Assembly: GCF_002232035.1 (NCBI RefSeq)
Contig: NZ_NKXR01000011.1
Location: forward strand, 28,082 to 92,081
DNA length: 64,000 nucleotides
Direction of reading: 5' to 3'
From: Collinsella sp. TF06-26
GTDB lineage: Bacteria; Actinomycetota; Coriobacteriia; Coriobacteriales; Coriobacteriaceae
In this document: in pieces, positions 38,983 through 47,852 of the stretch
How the letters are laid out: the number at the start of each line of letters is the position of its first letter
Position numbering within the stretch: position 1 is the first letter of the stretch
Made by a program: the position numbers and the translations under genes
The notes under the pieces: model-generated
The model's database searches: none
Told to the model about the DNA's origin: nothing
What the model saw: the letters and a program-made list of their open reading frames with translations, nothing else

Positions 38983-39301
38983 CACATAACCTCCTTTTTG
39001 TCTACGTATTTCCTACACGACATGAATGAAGTATACCTGTTTGGATTGTGGAATTATAGCTGAATCCGCAAAAGGTTGGATTATTTGTTTAAACGTCTAG
39101 GTTTGTTACAAGTTGATTACGTTGCTATTTTTCGACTCATTTCCCACTAAAGCGTCGCTCATCAAGTCATGTATTTTACAGATACAAGCATGCTGTTCAT
39201 TGATACCGATTTTAAGCAAGTGCGAATGCGCTTGTACTGCCGCTATTTTGTTTAAACAGATATGACTTGACTATTTTCGTGGCTTATGCAATAGCGCAAG
39301 T
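38983..39301 (-). promoter_or_regulatory. Upstream region of manXYZ with two GTTTAAAC palindromes
   Basis: This AT-rich 320-base region contains TTTGTTTAAAC twice (palindromic cores at 39087-39094 and 39250-39257) and a minus-strand TATAAT (39058-39053) about 70 bases before the manX start. No good -35 element and no sigma-54 motif were found. The repeated palindrome is a candidate operator. Confidence 0.4.
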
Positions 39302-39327
39302 AGTCTTTGGGGACGTCCCCAAAGACT
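39302..39327. terminator. 26-bp perfect palindrome after hypA
   Basis: AGTCTTTGGGGAC is followed immediately by its complement GTCCCCAAAGACT with no loop. It lies 5 bases past the hypA stop. As RNA it would form a strong hairpin, though without a T-run; it may terminate hypA. Confidence 0.6.
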
Positions 39328-39332
39328 AGGGG

Positions 39333-39761
39333 CTAGACGATGTGGAGAGGGTTGGCGGCGTCGACGGCATCGGGGGCGTCAGAAGGGCCGTCGGGGGCAG
39401 CGTCTGCCGGGTCCTCATCGGGGGCCTCGATCTGCTTGATCATGACCTCCTGGCCCTGCAGCAGGTATGTCTCGCCGCTGCCGCAATGGGGGCAGGTCTT
39501 GCCGTGCTCGACCGTCGCGTAGTCGCAGCCGCACGCCTCGCAATGCGTCACGGCCTCGACGGGCTCCACGATAAGCTCCGAGCCCTCGGTGATAGGCTTT
39601 TTATCCGCCGCCCAACGCCAAGCGTCGAGCAGTAGGTCGGGAACGACGCCCGAGACCTCGCCCAGGAGCAGCGTCACGCTCGAAACGCGACACACGCCAT
39701 TGGCGCGCGCCACGTTCTCAACATCGCGAATGATGTGATAAACGATTCCCAATTCATGCAA
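39333..39761 (-). CDS. hypA: Hydrogenase maturation nickel chaperone HypA
   Basis: A 142-residue cytoplasmic metallochaperone that delivers nickel, usually to NiFe-hydrogenase (or urease). The invariant N-terminus MHELGI carries the nickel-binding His2, and the zinc site is formed by CEACGC and CPHCGS. About 30 acidic/Ala/Pro-rich residues extend beyond the usual 113-118-residue length. No hydrogenase or other hyp gene lies in the window, so its client must be elsewhere, or it is shared with the Fe-S flavoprotein gene upstream by position only. Confidence 0.93.
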   Translation of the reverse strand: MHELGIVYHIIRDVENVARANGVCRVSSVTLLLGEVSGVVPDLLLDAWRWAADKKPITEGSELIVEPVEAVTHCEACGCDYATVEHGKTCPHCGSGETYLLQGQEVMIKQIEAPDEDPADAAPDGPSDAPDAVDAANPLHIV

Positions 39762-39808
39762 GGTAGAAACCTTTCAACAACGGTTGATGCGATGCAAACT
39801 CAAAGCAA

Positions 39809-39840
39809 GGGGACGGCGAAATCTAGTCTGCGCCGTCCCC
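39809..39840 (-). terminator. Hairpin between GltD-like gene and hypA
   Basis: A perfect 10-bp stem (GGGGACGGCG at 39809-39818, complement at 39831-39840) is followed on the minus strand by TTGCTTTG. It is a moderate terminator after the GltD-like gene. Confidence 0.6.
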
Positions 39841-39857
39841 TCACCCGCCATGGTTAC

Positions 39858-42635
39858 CTATTTACGACCGAACTTGATTTTGATTGCACGCTTTAAAGCA
39901 TACTTGCCAAGGCTCGGGAGCTTTTGCTCGTATTTGACCATCGTTGAGCACTCGGGGCGGTCGCGATCCAGGTGGATGGCGTCAAACGCGCACTTGGTGG
40001 TGCACAGGCCGCAGCCGATGCACTTGTTGGGGTCGACGATCGAGGCGCCGCAGCCCAGGCAGCGGGCGGTCTCGGCGCGCACCTGCTCCTCGGTAAAGGT
40101 CTCAACATACTCGCTAAACGGCGCAGCCTTCTCGCGTTCGCGGTCCACATGCGCAACCTCGCGGCTCGCGTTGTCGTAGCTCTCGAGCACAACGTCGTTG
40201 CGGTCGAGCGCGGTGTAGCGGCGCTGGTTGCGGCCGATGGTGAGCGTGGAGCCCGGCTGCACAAAGCGATGGATGGACACGGCGGCCTCGTGACCGGCGG
40301 CGATGGCATCGATGGCAAAGCTCGGACCGGTATAGACGTCGCCGCCCACAAAGATGTCTGGCTCGGCGGTCTGGTAGGTCTGAGGATCGGCAAGGGCACC
40401 CTGACCGCGGCCAAGCTCCACCTTGGAGCCAGCCAGCAGGTCGCCCCACACAATGGACTGGCCGATGGACATGACCACGCGGTCGGCATCGACGCGGCGC
40501 AGGTCGTTCTCGTCGTACTCGGGCGCAAAACGGCCTTCGTCGTCAAAGACACGCGTGCAGCGCTTGAAGGTGATGCCGCGCACATGACCGGCCTCGTCCA
40601 GGTGAACCTCCTTGGGGCCCCAACCGCAGCTGATGTGCGCGCCGTCCTCGATGGCCTCGCGACGCTCCTCCTCGCTGGCGGGCATCTGGGCCTCGCTCTC
40701 CAGGCAGAACATCTCAACATGCTCAGAGCCCAGACGGCAGGCGTTGCGCGCGACATCGATAGCAACGTTGCCGCCGCCCACCACGATGGTGCGGCCGGGC
40801 AGCGCGTCAATCTTGCCGCTGTTGACCTCGCGCAAGAAGTCGACGGCCACGGTCACATCCTCGGCATCCTCGCCCGGAATACCGGCAAGGCAGCCGCCCT
40901 GGCAGCCGATGGCAACGTAGAAGGCCTTAAAGCCCTGCTCGCGCAGCTCATCGAGCGTCACGTCACGGCCGACCTCCACGCCATAGCGGAACTCGGCGCC
41001 CATCAGGCGAATGATCTCGACCTCAGCCTCGATTACGTCCTTTTCCAGCTTAAAGCTGGGAATGCCATAGGTGAGCATGCCGCCCGGGCGCTCGTTCTTC
41101 TCGAACACGACGGGCTTGTAGCCCTTCTCGGCAAGATAGAAAGCACAGGACAGGCCAGCCGGGCCGGCACCGATGATGGCAATCTTCTGATCGAAGCCGC
41201 CGGCGCGCGTCGGCGTCACCACGGACGGGACATAGCGGGTCGCGGCATCCAGATCGCGCTGGGCGATAAACTTCTTGACCTCGTCGATAGCCACGGCGGC
41301 GTCCACGCGGCCGCGGGTGCAGGCATCCTCACAGCGGCGGCTGCACACACGGCCACAGATAGCGGGCAGCGGGTTCTCGCGCTTGATGAGCGCCAACGCC
41401 TCGTCATAGCGGCCCTGCGCCGCGAGCTTCAGATAGCCCTGAACGGCGACATGCGCGGGGCAAGCCGTCTTGCAGGGCGCGGTGCCGGACTCGTGCGTCT
41501 CGATGCGGTTGTCGTTGCGGTAGTTGGGCGACCACTTGGTGTGGTCCCACTTGGTGGCATCGGGCAGCTCCTGGCGCGGATACTCGGGCACCTGTCCGCC
41601 GGCCTTTTTGCTGCAGAGCTTCTGGCCGAGCTTGGCTGCACCAGCCGGGCACACCTCAACGCAGCGACCGCAGGCCACGCACTTGTCCTTCTCGACCTTG
41701 GCGACATAGGCCGAGCGCGACAGGTTGGGTGTGTTGAACAGCTGCGAGGTGCGCAGGGCGTAGCACACGTTAACGTTGCAGTTGCAGATGGCGAAGATCT
41801 TGTTCTCGCCGTCAATGTTGGTGATCTGGTGCACAAAGCCGTTGTCCTCGGCCTGGCGCAAGATGTCGTAAACCTCGTCGCGGGTCACGTAATGGCCACG
41901 ATCGGTCTCAACCACGTAGTCGGCCATATCGCCCACGGCGATGCACCAATCGGCCGGGTCGTCGGCGCAGCCCTCACCCATCACGCGACGGCTCGCGCGG
42001 CAGCTGCAGGTGCTAGCGGCATATTTGCCATCGTATTTGTCGAGCCAATGCTCGATATGCTCGATCGGCACCGACGTGCTCGCGGCGTCAATGGCCTTCT
42101 CGACCGGAATGACGTGCATGCCGATACCGGCACCCCCGGGCGGCACCATCGGCGTAGCACGGGACAGCGGGCCTTTGGATGCCTGTTCAAAGAACTTGGC
42201 GTAGACCGGGTGTTCCTCGAGCTGGCTCACGCGCATGTTGAGGAACTCGGCAGAACCCGGCACCAGCATGGGCAGCACCCACTGCTTGGCGCGCTCGGGG
42301 TTTTCCCAGTTGTACTCGAGCAGACCCGTGTAGCTCATATCGTCGAGCATCTTCTCGATATCGGCCTCGGGCATGCCGGTGAGCTTGACCATCTCGGGCA
42401 GCGTATAGGGACGGCGCATCTTCATCTTGCAGAGTACCTCGGCCTGTTCGTCGGTCGCAGCCTCGGCAAACGACCAGTACTCGTAGCCCAGCAGCTCGTC
42501 GCGATGCAGCAGACGGTTGGTGCAGTGCTCGCACAGCTTGACGATTGCCTCGCGCGGATGCTCCGGTATCGGCGGCACGAACTCCGCGCCGATATCGGGC
42601 TCGGTATAGCTAATCCCCGGTCCGTTGAGAATCAT
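39858..42635 (-). CDS. GltD-like NAD(P)H oxidoreductase with multiple Fe-S domains
   Basis: A 925-residue cytoplasmic flavoprotein. An N-terminal region of about 300 residues contains CSCR and CNCNVNVC cysteines and a ferredoxin motif (CVACGRCVEVCPAG). A GltD-type Fe-S domain follows (ICGRVCSRRCEDACTRG), then the FAD (IAIIGAGPAGLSCAFYLAEK) and NAD(P) (TIVVGGGNVAIDVARNA) Rossmann folds. A C-terminal ferredoxin pair (CLGCGASIVD, CIGCGLCTTKC) closes it. It probably shuttles electrons between NAD(P)H and a ferredoxin-like carrier; the final acceptor is unknown. The start at 42635 has GAAGGGA upstream. It diverges from a TetR gene across two palindromes that probably control it. Confidence 0.88.
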   Translation of the reverse strand: MILNGPGISYTEPDIGAEFVPPIPEHPREAIVKLCEHCTNRLLHRDELLGYEYWSFAEAATDEQAEVLCKMKMRRPYTLPEMVKLTGMPEADIEKMLDDMSYTGLLEYNWENPERAKQWVLPMLVPGSAEFLNMRVSQLEEHPVYAKFFEQASKGPLSRATPMVPPGGAGIGMHVIPVEKAIDAASTSVPIEHIEHWLDKYDGKYAASTCSCRASRRVMGEGCADDPADWCIAVGDMADYVVETDRGHYVTRDEVYDILRQAEDNGFVHQITNIDGENKIFAICNCNVNVCYALRTSQLFNTPNLSRSAYVAKVEKDKCVACGRCVEVCPAGAAKLGQKLCSKKAGGQVPEYPRQELPDATKWDHTKWSPNYRNDNRIETHESGTAPCKTACPAHVAVQGYLKLAAQGRYDEALALIKRENPLPAICGRVCSRRCEDACTRGRVDAAVAIDEVKKFIAQRDLDAATRYVPSVVTPTRAGGFDQKIAIIGAGPAGLSCAFYLAEKGYKPVVFEKNERPGGMLTYGIPSFKLEKDVIEAEVEIIRLMGAEFRYGVEVGRDVTLDELREQGFKAFYVAIGCQGGCLAGIPGEDAEDVTVAVDFLREVNSGKIDALPGRTIVVGGGNVAIDVARNACRLGSEHVEMFCLESEAQMPASEEERREAIEDGAHISCGWGPKEVHLDEAGHVRGITFKRCTRVFDDEGRFAPEYDENDLRRVDADRVVMSIGQSIVWGDLLAGSKVELGRGQGALADPQTYQTAEPDIFVGGDVYTGPSFAIDAIAAGHEAAVSIHRFVQPGSTLTIGRNQRRYTALDRNDVVLESYDNASREVAHVDREREKAAPFSEYVETFTEEQVRAETARCLGCGASIVDPNKCIGCGLCTTKCAFDAIHLDRDRPECSTMVKYEQKLPSLGKYALKRAIKIKFGRK

Positions 42636-42728
42636 GGTTGTCCCTTCTCTTGCCACAGCCCGGCGAGACCGCGGCGCCCCTCTTTTTTTGCAGGCCGGGC
42701 ATGCCCCCATGCCGTTCACCCGCCATTG

Positions 42729-42766
42729 TTGACATTGTGTCAAAAATAGTATTGACGAACCGTCAA
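42729..42766. promoter_or_regulatory. Two 15-bp palindromic operators for the TetR regulator
   Basis: TTGACATTGTGTCAA (42729-42743) and TTGACGAACCGTCAA (42752-42766) are both perfect 6-3-6 palindromes of form TTGACR-N3-YGTCAA, 23 bases apart centre to centre. They sit in the divergent gap between the GltD-like gene and the TetR gene. A weaker related site follows at about 42781-42799. The TTGAC may double as a -35 element. Confidence 0.75.
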
Positions 42767-42824
42767 CAATATTCAAGACTGTTAGGCGAACGGTCAGGCA
42801 AAAGAGGATGAAAGGCGGCAAAAC

Positions 42825-43487
42825 ATGGGCAACAACACAGCAGATATCTCTGTGGTCGATGCCGTCCCCGCATCCGATAGCGCGGCAAAGCGCCTGACGG
42901 GCGACGAGCGCCGTCGCGAGATCCTCGCCGCTGTGCGCGCCGTGAGCGCCGAGCTTGGTGTGTCCCATCTTTCGGTATCGGCCGTGACCAAGCGGGCTGG
43001 CTGCACGCGCTCGCTGTTCTACCACTACTTTGCCGATATGGATGCCGCCGTCACCGCCGTCATGGACGAGGCAATCGACGGTTTTATCTCCGAACTCGAG
43101 CAGTGGAACGCCGGCCGCACCGTCGGCGACATCGAAGGCGCACTCGACACCGTCGCTCCGCTCTTTAAGCGCCTGGTCGTGAGCGGCCACGAGTTGCCGA
43201 GCACGCTTACCTCAAGCAGCGGCGCGCTCTACGGCGGCTTTCTGCACAACGTGGTCCAGCGCGTGGCGCAATACATTTGCGACACCACCGTGGTGGACTT
43301 TGTCGCCCATCACGAGCTGCGCATCGACCATGTCTACGAGACGTTCTACACCCTCATCATGGGGTTGTTGATGTATATCCGCACGCACCCCGATGTGCCC
43401 GACGAGACGGTCAAGGAAATCATCGCCTCGACACTCCACATCGAGGGCTATACCGCCAAGTATCCCGAGCGCAAACCCAGGAACTGA
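42825..43487 (+). CDS. TetR/AcrR family transcriptional regulator
   Basis: A 220-residue dimeric repressor. The N-terminal HTH (about residues 25-75) reads GDERRREILAAVRAVSAELG, then SVSAVTKRAGCTRSLFYHYF with the family's typical FYHYF recognition-helix end. The ligand-binding C-terminal part is helical and unassigned. It is divergent from the GltD-like gene with paired palindromes between them, and is followed by a membrane protein on the same strand 63 bases on. It probably represses both directions. Confidence 0.92.
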   Translation: MGNNTADISVVDAVPASDSAAKRLTGDERRREILAAVRAVSAELGVSHLSVSAVTKRAGCTRSLFYHYFADMDAAVTAVMDEAIDGFISELEQWNAGRTVGDIEGALDTVAPLFKRLVVSGHELPSTLTSSSGALYGGFLHNVVQRVAQYICDTTVVDFVAHHELRIDHVYETFYTLIMGLLMYIRTHPDVPDETVKEIIASTLHIEGYTAKYPERKPRN

Positions 43488-43550
43488 CGACATTTGGCCA
43501 AACTGCCCGCGATCGGAAGAGGGGCCGCGGGCGTGTGAAAGGAGAGCAGC

Positions 43551-44558
43551 ATGCTGTTCGATGTTTGGGGTAGCGATACCCTTATCCACTGGGCCGGCTG
43601 GGCCATGGTCTTTATTGGCCTGATTGTGCTCAACGAGGTCGGCCGCCGCACCAAGCTGGGCGCGGCCATCATCTTTGGCGTGGCTCCGCTGGCCATGACC
43701 ATCTACTGCGTCGCCATCGCCATCGGCGTCTCACAAAGCGCCGAGTGGGCGCTCACCAACCCCACCCATGTGTACCAGAACAGCTGGTTCCACTACGCCA
43801 AGGTATACGCGGCGCTGGCCGGTTGCTGGGGCTTCATTGCCATTAAGTACCAGTGGGGCAAGATCGGCAAGGCGCATTGGTTCCGCGCGTGGCCGTTTGT
43901 GATCGTCGCCATCAACATCATGATCGCCGTCGTGTCCGACTTTGAGAGCGCCTATCACTTCTTTGTCCTGGGCCAGTCCACCTGGGTCACCTCCGAAGGT
44001 GCTACGCAGCTGGCCGGCTGGAACAACGTGTTCAACGGCATCGCCGGTATCATCAACATCTTCTGCATGACCGGTTGGTGGAGCGTCTACGCCTCCGAGG
44101 ACAAGACCGACATGCTGTGGCCCGACATGACCTGGGTCTACATCATCGCCTACGATATCTGGAACTTCTGCTACACCTACAACTGCCTGCCCACCCACTC
44201 CTGGTTCTGCGGCTTTGCGCTGCTGCTGGCGCCCACCGTCGCCGCCTTTATCTGGAACAAGGGCGGCTGGATCCAGAACCGTGCCTTTACGCTGGCCATT
44301 TGGTGCATGTTTGCCCAGGTATTCCCGTACTTCCAGGAGGAGTCCATCTTTGTGACCCACTCCACGCTCGACCCCGGCGCCGCTACCGCGGTCTCGATCG
44401 CCGCACTGGTCGCCAACATCGCCGCGATCATCTACATCGCCTACCGCGCCAAGAAGCTCGGCCGCAATCCCTACAAGCAGGATGTCTTTGAGGGCACCAG
44501 CGATTGGGAGAAGGCTACCGCTCGCCGCGCCAAGGTGGATTACGCACACGCCGAGTAA
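43551..44558 (+). CDS. Multi-pass membrane protein (DUF5692-like)
   Basis: A 335-residue protein with about nine hydrophobic, Trp-rich segments, among them WAGWAMVFIGLIVLNEVG and AWPFVIVAINIMIAVVSDF, and a cytoplasmic basic tail. I associate it from memory with the DUF5692 family of Coriobacteriia; function unknown. The Trp/Tyr/His richness in the helices suggests a channel or redox-linked protein, but no binding motif is clear. Ribosome site AAAGGAG. Cotranscription with the TetR gene is likely; a terminator follows. Confidence 0.8.
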   Translation: MLFDVWGSDTLIHWAGWAMVFIGLIVLNEVGRRTKLGAAIIFGVAPLAMTIYCVAIAIGVSQSAEWALTNPTHVYQNSWFHYAKVYAALAGCWGFIAIKYQWGKIGKAHWFRAWPFVIVAINIMIAVVSDFESAYHFFVLGQSTWVTSEGATQLAGWNNVFNGIAGIINIFCMTGWWSVYASEDKTDMLWPDMTWVYIIAYDIWNFCYTYNCLPTHSWFCGFALLLAPTVAAFIWNKGGWIQNRAFTLAIWCMFAQVFPYFQEESIFVTHSTLDPGAATAVSIAALVANIAAIIYIAYRAKKLGRNPYKQDVFEGTSDWEKATARRAKVDYAHAE

Positions 44559-44630
44559 CGCGCCCGGTGCACATGCCGCTTGAATGCGAAGTCGCCTGGC
44601 CGACTCCGCGCAATGCAACGTATTGCATAC

Positions 44631-44668
44631 CCCCGGAAAGCGATTTGTCCGCTTTCCGGGGGCTTTTT
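44631..44668 (+). terminator. Rho-independent terminator
   Basis: A perfect 12-bp stem (CCCCGGAAAGCG at 44631-44642, complement at 44650-44661) is followed by GCTTTTTGC. It ends the TetR/membrane-protein transcript. Confidence 0.92.
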
Positions 44669-44799
44669 GCTGTTGCGCGCATCCACGCACATATTCAAAA
44701 CCTCTCGCACAGATAAAATCAGATTTCCAATTGCCTGACAGCTCTATATGACCCTGTTTTTGGGTACATTGTTGTCCCGATATTGAGCTTGGGGGATGT

Positions 44800-46296
44800 A
44801 TGAAAGATGAAACGATGGGCCAAGAGGATGCGGCCCAAGATGCAGAAGCTTGCGCTGAGGCCTTGGAGAGCTTAGACCGGATTTCACTCGATGAGATTGC
44901 GTTTGACGATTCGGGCGCTGACGTGCAGGATGAGCCGGAAGCCGAGGCGCAGTCCGATGATCAGGATGCAGACGACGTTGAGCCTGCCGAGGATGAGGCA
45001 GGTCACGAAGACACCGAAAGCGAGGCCGGCAACCAGCCCGAATCCGACACGGGCGAGGAAACCGCCTTGCTCGACAGCTTGCCGGCCGAGGATTCGCTGA
45101 CCCGCGAGCTTCCTGGCCTGGGTTCCGCACCAGCCGTGGACGAGACCATCGCCATGGGCGATATTCCCCTACCGTCCGTTCCTTCGGCACGCGAAGCCGA
45201 GGCTCGTCATCGTAAGATGCCGCCCAAGCGCCGCAACCTGATGGTTGCCGGCGTTGTGGCCGTCGCGCTCGTCGCCGGCGGCGCAGGCTATGCTGCCTGG
45301 AACGGATATCAGCAAGAGCAGGCTGCCGCTGTCGCCGCCAGTGCGCACACGATGATGTCGGTGCAGATTGGCGTGCATGCCGCGGGACTCGACTGCTCCA
45401 CCGGCTCAAAGATCCCCGTGCAGGTGAGTGGCCAGGACTCCGACGGCTCTTCTGTGAGCGAAACGCTCTACGTTGACGAGCACGGCCGCGGCATCAAACT
45501 GCTGCCCGGCGATTACACGCTCTCCATCGCTGCCTCCCCCATCGCGGCCGACGGCACCATCTATACCGTCCCGACCACCAAGACGCAGGTCACCGTTAAG
45601 AGCGATGGACAGGATTTAAGCGCCCAGGCTGCCTTTAAACTCAAGGTGCCTTCGGCCGACACGGTAACCAACGACCAGATCGACGCCGCCGCCAAATATG
45701 CCGAGGAGGGAGGCGCGAGCTCCGCCGCCACCGCCAAGGTGCTCCAGCAGGCGGCAACTGCGCGTCGCAATGCCGCCGTCAATGCCGTGGGCGCGCAAAA
45801 GGCACAGGCGGCCCGTGATGCTGACGCTCGCCACAAGGCAACCGACCTCTACCAGCTCGATATTCCCGTCGAGTGGTACGGCAAGGTCGCAACTTGGCAA
45901 AACGGCAGCACGCTATGCATCTATCTGGGCGACGACGCCAATACGCCGCTCGTGACGCTCGTCGCCGTGCGCGATGGCGAGAGCTTTACGCCCGATGACG
46001 GCGATACGGTTTTGGGCACGGTCAGCCTGGGCAACGGTTATACCGTCTATGCCAGCGGCCCCGTCTATCCGTACGTGGTGCCCCAGACTATCAACGGGCG
46101 CACCCAGAATCCCGTGTCAACCTACCCCATGGACACGGCCAATGAGCTTGTCGAGCTCACGACCGGCAACCGCTACACCTACAGCCAAATCAAGAACGTG
46201 CTGGTCGGCAAAGACGGTAAGGCCGACGCTGCCACCAAGCTCGAATGCGACTATCTCGCCCAGATTCTCCTGCCAAGCATCAAAGCCCAGGACTAG
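44800..46296 (+). CDS. Anchored secreted protein with acidic cytoplasmic region
   Basis: A 498-residue protein of unrecognised family. The first 135 residues are strongly acidic and probably disordered (many Glu/Asp). A basic stop (HRKMPPKRRNLM) and one transmembrane helix (about 148-168, VAGVVAVALVAGGAGYAAW) follow. The outside region of about 325 residues is Ala/Thr/Val-rich with a beta-rich domain, a helical stretch (about 285-345) and a C-terminal domain. Ribosome site GGGGGA. It is monocistronic between two terminators. A regulatory or adhesin-like surface role is possible, not shown. Confidence 0.8.
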   Translation: MKDETMGQEDAAQDAEACAEALESLDRISLDEIAFDDSGADVQDEPEAEAQSDDQDADDVEPAEDEAGHEDTESEAGNQPESDTGEETALLDSLPAEDSLTRELPGLGSAPAVDETIAMGDIPLPSVPSAREAEARHRKMPPKRRNLMVAGVVAVALVAGGAGYAAWNGYQQEQAAAVAASAHTMMSVQIGVHAAGLDCSTGSKIPVQVSGQDSDGSSVSETLYVDEHGRGIKLLPGDYTLSIAASPIAADGTIYTVPTTKTQVTVKSDGQDLSAQAAFKLKVPSADTVTNDQIDAAAKYAEEGGASSAATAKVLQQAATARRNAAVNAVGAQKAQAARDADARHKATDLYQLDIPVEWYGKVATWQNGSTLCIYLGDDANTPLVTLVAVRDGESFTPDDGDTVLGTVSLGNGYTVYASGPVYPYVVPQTINGRTQNPVSTYPMDTANELVELTTGNRYTYSQIKNVLVGKDGKADAATKLECDYLAQILLPSIKAQD

Positions 46297-46331
46297 CCGG
46301 GCGCATCATGGTGCTCCCCAACCGTGATGAA

Positions 46332-46353
46332 GGGGCCAGGAGGTCCTGGCCCC
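46332..46353. terminator. Hairpin between convergent genes
   Basis: GGGGCCAGGA at 46332-46341 pairs perfectly with TCCTGGCCCC at 46344-46353 across a two-base loop. It separates the secreted protein gene from the convergent ATPase gene. T-runs are absent. Confidence 0.6.
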
Positions 46354-46369
46354 ACAGATCCGTAGATGA

Positions 46370-47722
46370 TTAGGCAAGGAGCCACTTCCATGCGGGAACA
46401 ACGTGTACCACACCGTGCTCGCATGGAATATCGGCCTGCTCATCCATAGTAACGATTACCGACTCGCCAAGATCAAACTGGGCCATCGAGGCATCGAGGG
46501 CTGCAATTTCGCGTTCGCGCGTTTTCTCGCTTGCCATATCCACACTCACCTGAGTCAGGCTATAAGCCTGCATGAGAAGTGCATCCCCAGCCACAAAGTC
46601 AACCTCATGGCTTTTATTCTTATCTTTAATCAGCAGGCGGCAAACCGAACCGGGCCGCACGGCGGGGGTCCTTCTTCTGAGCGCATTGAACACCGCGGTC
46701 TCGAACCTCTGACCCTGATCCAATGCCGATGCGGGGGAGAACGCCCCGAACATCGCAGGATCGACGGCGTAGACCTTAGACGCAGACCGCGTATTATTTG
46801 CAAGCGAACGCGTGAACTCCGGCACAGAAAACAGCAGGTAGGCGTCCTCGTAATACTCAAGTAAGTCGCTGAGCGTATTTCGACTGACGGGTATCTGCCT
46901 GCTCTTGAACTCGTTGTACACTTTGTTCACCGACAGCTCTCGTCCCGAAGATGCCATACACCGCGTCAGAAACAGTGAGGCCAAACGAGGGCTCTTGACG
47001 TCGTAACGCTCCACAACGTCCATAGCGACCGTTCGCGACGCATATTCCTGTAGCAGCTGAATCGCATCCGCAGGCGTCTGCTCAAGAGTCGCGATAAATC
47101 CCCCTCGTTCAAGATATCCGATCAGATGATGTCGAAGCAGCGCTGTGTCGCTCGAAGAAAAGGGCACATCCGGATCAGGAACGCTCCCCGTCTTATATCG
47201 GACGTATTCCGAAAAACTCAACGGGAAAAGCTCTCGCACAAGAGAACGGCCCCTGAACTCGCTCTTAAGTTCTGAGGACAGCATCTTAGAAGAAGATCCC
47301 GTCACGTAAACGGTCGCTTTCTCCGTATCGAGCACACGCCGCAGAAACGCACCCCATTCGGGAATTTCCTGGATCTCGTCAAAGAAGATGTAGGCGCCCT
47401 CGGTTCGGGCAGCAGGATGGAGCGCATAGAACGTATCGAGCACGTCCGCCAGTAGCGATGGCTCATACGGGCGCAAGCGCTCATCCTCAAAATTGAAATA
47501 TAGCATCCGATTAAGCTCGACACCCTGGCTCAGAAGCCGCCGCATCTCCTGATACAGGCGATACGTCTTTCCACAACGGCGGCCCCCCACAACCACATTT
47601 ACGATGTTGTCGCGCTCCGGCTCTTGGAGATTGCCCAGATCGAGGTCTCGCTCAAAGACTGGTGGAATCCCTTGTTGCTCAAAGTCCTTTATTTTCTGGG
47701 CCACCAGGTCGTTATAAGCCAT
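46370..47722 (-). CDS. AAA-type ATPase with DUF4143 domain (second copy)
   Basis: A 450-residue relative of the protein at 3445-4806. It has P-loop VVVGGRRCGKTYR (about residues 40-52), Walker B AYIFFDEIQEIPEWG and a C-terminal nuclease-like EVDFVAGD. The two share family architecture but are not close copies. The start at 47722 has GGAG just upstream; the frame continues to 47836 without a ribosome site, through the inverted repeat that probably controls the gene. It stands alone. Confidence 0.9.
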   Translation of the reverse strand: MAYNDLVAQKIKDFEQQGIPPVFERDLDLGNLQEPERDNIVNVVVGGRRCGKTYRLYQEMRRLLSQGVELNRMLYFNFEDERLRPYEPSLLADVLDTFYALHPAARTEGAYIFFDEIQEIPEWGAFLRRVLDTEKATVYVTGSSSKMLSSELKSEFRGRSLVRELFPLSFSEYVRYKTGSVPDPDVPFSSSDTALLRHHLIGYLERGGFIATLEQTPADAIQLLQEYASRTVAMDVVERYDVKSPRLASLFLTRCMASSGRELSVNKVYNEFKSRQIPVSRNTLSDLLEYYEDAYLLFSVPEFTRSLANNTRSASKVYAVDPAMFGAFSPASALDQGQRFETAVFNALRRRTPAVRPGSVCRLLIKDKNKSHEVDFVAGDALLMQAYSLTQVSVDMASEKTREREIAALDASMAQFDLGESVIVTMDEQADIPCEHGVVHVVPAWKWLLA

Positions 47723-47730
47723 TATTCTCC

Positions 47731-47790
47731 AATCTTGCTTTCTGTCTAAGCAAGATTGTACTAATTCTTGATTAGCCAGAAAGCAAGATT
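47731..47790. promoter_or_regulatory. 14-bp perfect inverted repeat upstream of the ATPase gene
   Basis: AATCTTGCTTTCTG (47731-47744) and its exact complement CAGAAAGCAAGATT (47777-47790) flank a third CAAGATT (47751-47757) and an AT-rich centre. They lie 9 bases before the ATG at 47722. This is operator-like, and the third half-site could give alternative pairing. Confidence 0.65.
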
Positions 47791-47852
47791 TCAATTGTCT
47801 CAATTGCCGAACCGCCCGACCGACCGCATGCCTCAAATGGCTACAAAACGGT

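Noticed and set aside
38983..39301. Sigma-54 promoter for manXYZ
   Set aside because: No GG/GC pair at -24/-12 spacing with flanking consensus was found, unlike upstream of the second PTS operon.
39972..42749. Open plus-strand frame of 925 codons
   Set aside because: Antisense to the GltD-like flavoprotein gene with no domain signature; explained by high third-position GC.
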